Below are positions 63,484 through 64,000 of a stretch of DNA of 64,000 nt, piece after piece (the stretch's first letter is position 1; every line of letters begins with the position of its first letter). Origin of the DNA: Shewanella sp. SR44-3 (GTDB taxonomy: Bacteria; Pseudomonadota; Gammaproteobacteria; Enterobacterales; Shewanellaceae); NCBI RefSeq assembly GCF_014163735.1, contig NZ_JACJDV010000012.1, positions 1 to 64,000 on the forward strand, in the 5' to 3' direction. The position numbers were made by a program, and so were the translations under genes. The notes under the pieces are model-generated. The model searched no databases and was not told the origin of the DNA. It was given only the letters and a program-made list of their open reading frames with translations.

Positions 63484-63507
63484 AAAAGGGGCCTAAAGCC
63501 CCTTTCT
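63484..63507. terminator. Bidirectional terminator
   Basis: Stem AAAGGGGC/GCCCCTTT with a short loop between the nitroreductase gene (+) and the small membrane protein gene (-). Confidence 0.85.
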
Positions 63508-63565
63508 ATTAATATTATTCTTAATATGCGCTAAAAGTGCAGAATGTATACCAAACAAGGTTGGC

Positions 63566-63769
63566 TCAATCTAGTTGTTCTAATGGCAGTAAACCTTGGT
63601 ATAAATAATAGCCAAGTGGGCCTAGGCATAGGCTGATAAATGCCCAAGAATAGCGTCTAAAACTATTGAGCTCGCTGAAGCTTGAGGTGATAGCACGATA
63701 GCAAAATAGCAAATGCAGTATTAATAGTGACGATAGCATCAATGCCAGCGTCAAATCGGTATTGTTCAT
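63566..63769 (-). CDS. Small hydrophobic protein
   Basis: A 67-residue protein with two probable membrane helices (about residues 7-26 and 40-58) and a serine- and arginine-containing loop between them. I do not recognise a family. AGGAAG 7 bases before fixes the ATG at 63769. Coding is likely given the good ribosome-binding site and terminator, but function cannot be inferred. Upstream, the last 231 bp of the window (63770-64000) hold no recognisable gene. Confidence 0.6.
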   Translation of the reverse strand: MNNTDLTLALMLSSLLILHLLFCYRAITSSFSELNSFRRYSWAFISLCLGPLGYYLYQGLLPLEQLD

Positions 63770-64000
63770 GTCTTTCTTCCTTGAGTAACACATTTCCATG
63801 AAGCTCTAGCATAAGTCAAATATTCACACTTATTCATGTAAGCAGTTAAAATCCATCTAATTGATGATGCACATTACGTTATAGGCGACTGAATTAAAAG
63901 ATAATAAAGAAATTACATAGATGATTTGCTTATAAAAGTAGCTGCTTGGTGTATTTTTGGGGGGAAGACTGAAAATGCGCGCCTCTGCCAAGGCGCAATG

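Noticed and set aside
1-64000. Defence island, prophage, integrative element or CRISPR
   Set aside because: No integrase, transposase, phage structural gene, spacer array or toxin-antitoxin pair is seen; RecBCD and RmuC are housekeeping genes.

Overview
The window looks like chromosomal DNA of a Shewanella-type marine gammaproteobacterium. The evidence is moderate GC, the gene set (recCBD without ptrA, msrPQ, astB, a MoxR/DUF58/transglutaminase cluster, a thiamine-regulated TonB receptor with PnuT) and enteric-like synteny (yejK/yejL/yejM next to tRNA-Pro(GGG); hinT, ycfL and a thiamine-kinase-like gene in that order). I see no prophage, insertion sequence, integrase or CRISPR array. Almost all of it is ordinary core or near-core genome, densely packed and broken up by clear rho-independent terminators.

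Layout. 1-490: two copies of a structured intergenic repeat. 492-2983 (-): DUF3649 / PepSY-TM / DUF3325, a module usually tied to iron-siderophore uptake. 3248-4255 (-): D-Ala-D-Ala ligase. 4429-14853 (-): recC-recB-recD, overlapping genes. 14954-19370 (-): MoxR ATPase, DUF58 protein and membrane transglutaminase. 19534-23239 (-): lytic transglycosylase slt and rmuC. 23518-25163 (+): periplasmic methionine sulfoxide reductase msrPQ. 25176-29538 (-): hybrid histidine kinase with a response regulator that has a degenerate second receiver. 29778-32353 (+): secreted sphingomyelinase-like phosphodiesterase and a membrane-anchored protein resembling lipase foldases. 32449-36056: AldB-type aldehyde dehydrogenase divergent from its probable sigma-54 activator. 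36170-39625: tRNA-Pro, yejM, yejL, yejK. 39971-44489: corA, an HD-GYP protein, a 2OG-Fe(II) dioxygenase and a dicarboxylate symporter. 44712-48574: a large Ig-like lipoprotein and astB. 48901-54469: topA, a LuxR/CsgD-type regulator and an M61 peptidase. 54678-61131 (+): hinT, two thioesterases, ycfL, then a TPP-riboswitch-controlled thiamine uptake operon (TonB receptor, small thiamine-binding protein, PnuT, kinase). 61221-63769: lipoprotein, DoxX, nitroreductase and a small membrane protein.

The most coherent functional unit is the thiamine salvage operon. Its leader carries a canonical TPP aptamer plus a readable expression platform: an SD-sequestering hairpin competes with an 8-bp anti-sequestor that borrows aptamer bases. 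The operon takes thiamine across the outer membrane, across the inner membrane, and traps it by phosphorylation. Less expected features are two long perfect palindromes, clusters of in-frame tandem repeats inside RecB, RecC, RecD, the transglutaminase and the PepSY protein, and the phosphodiesterase/foldase-like pair. I found no convincing new defence or mobile system.
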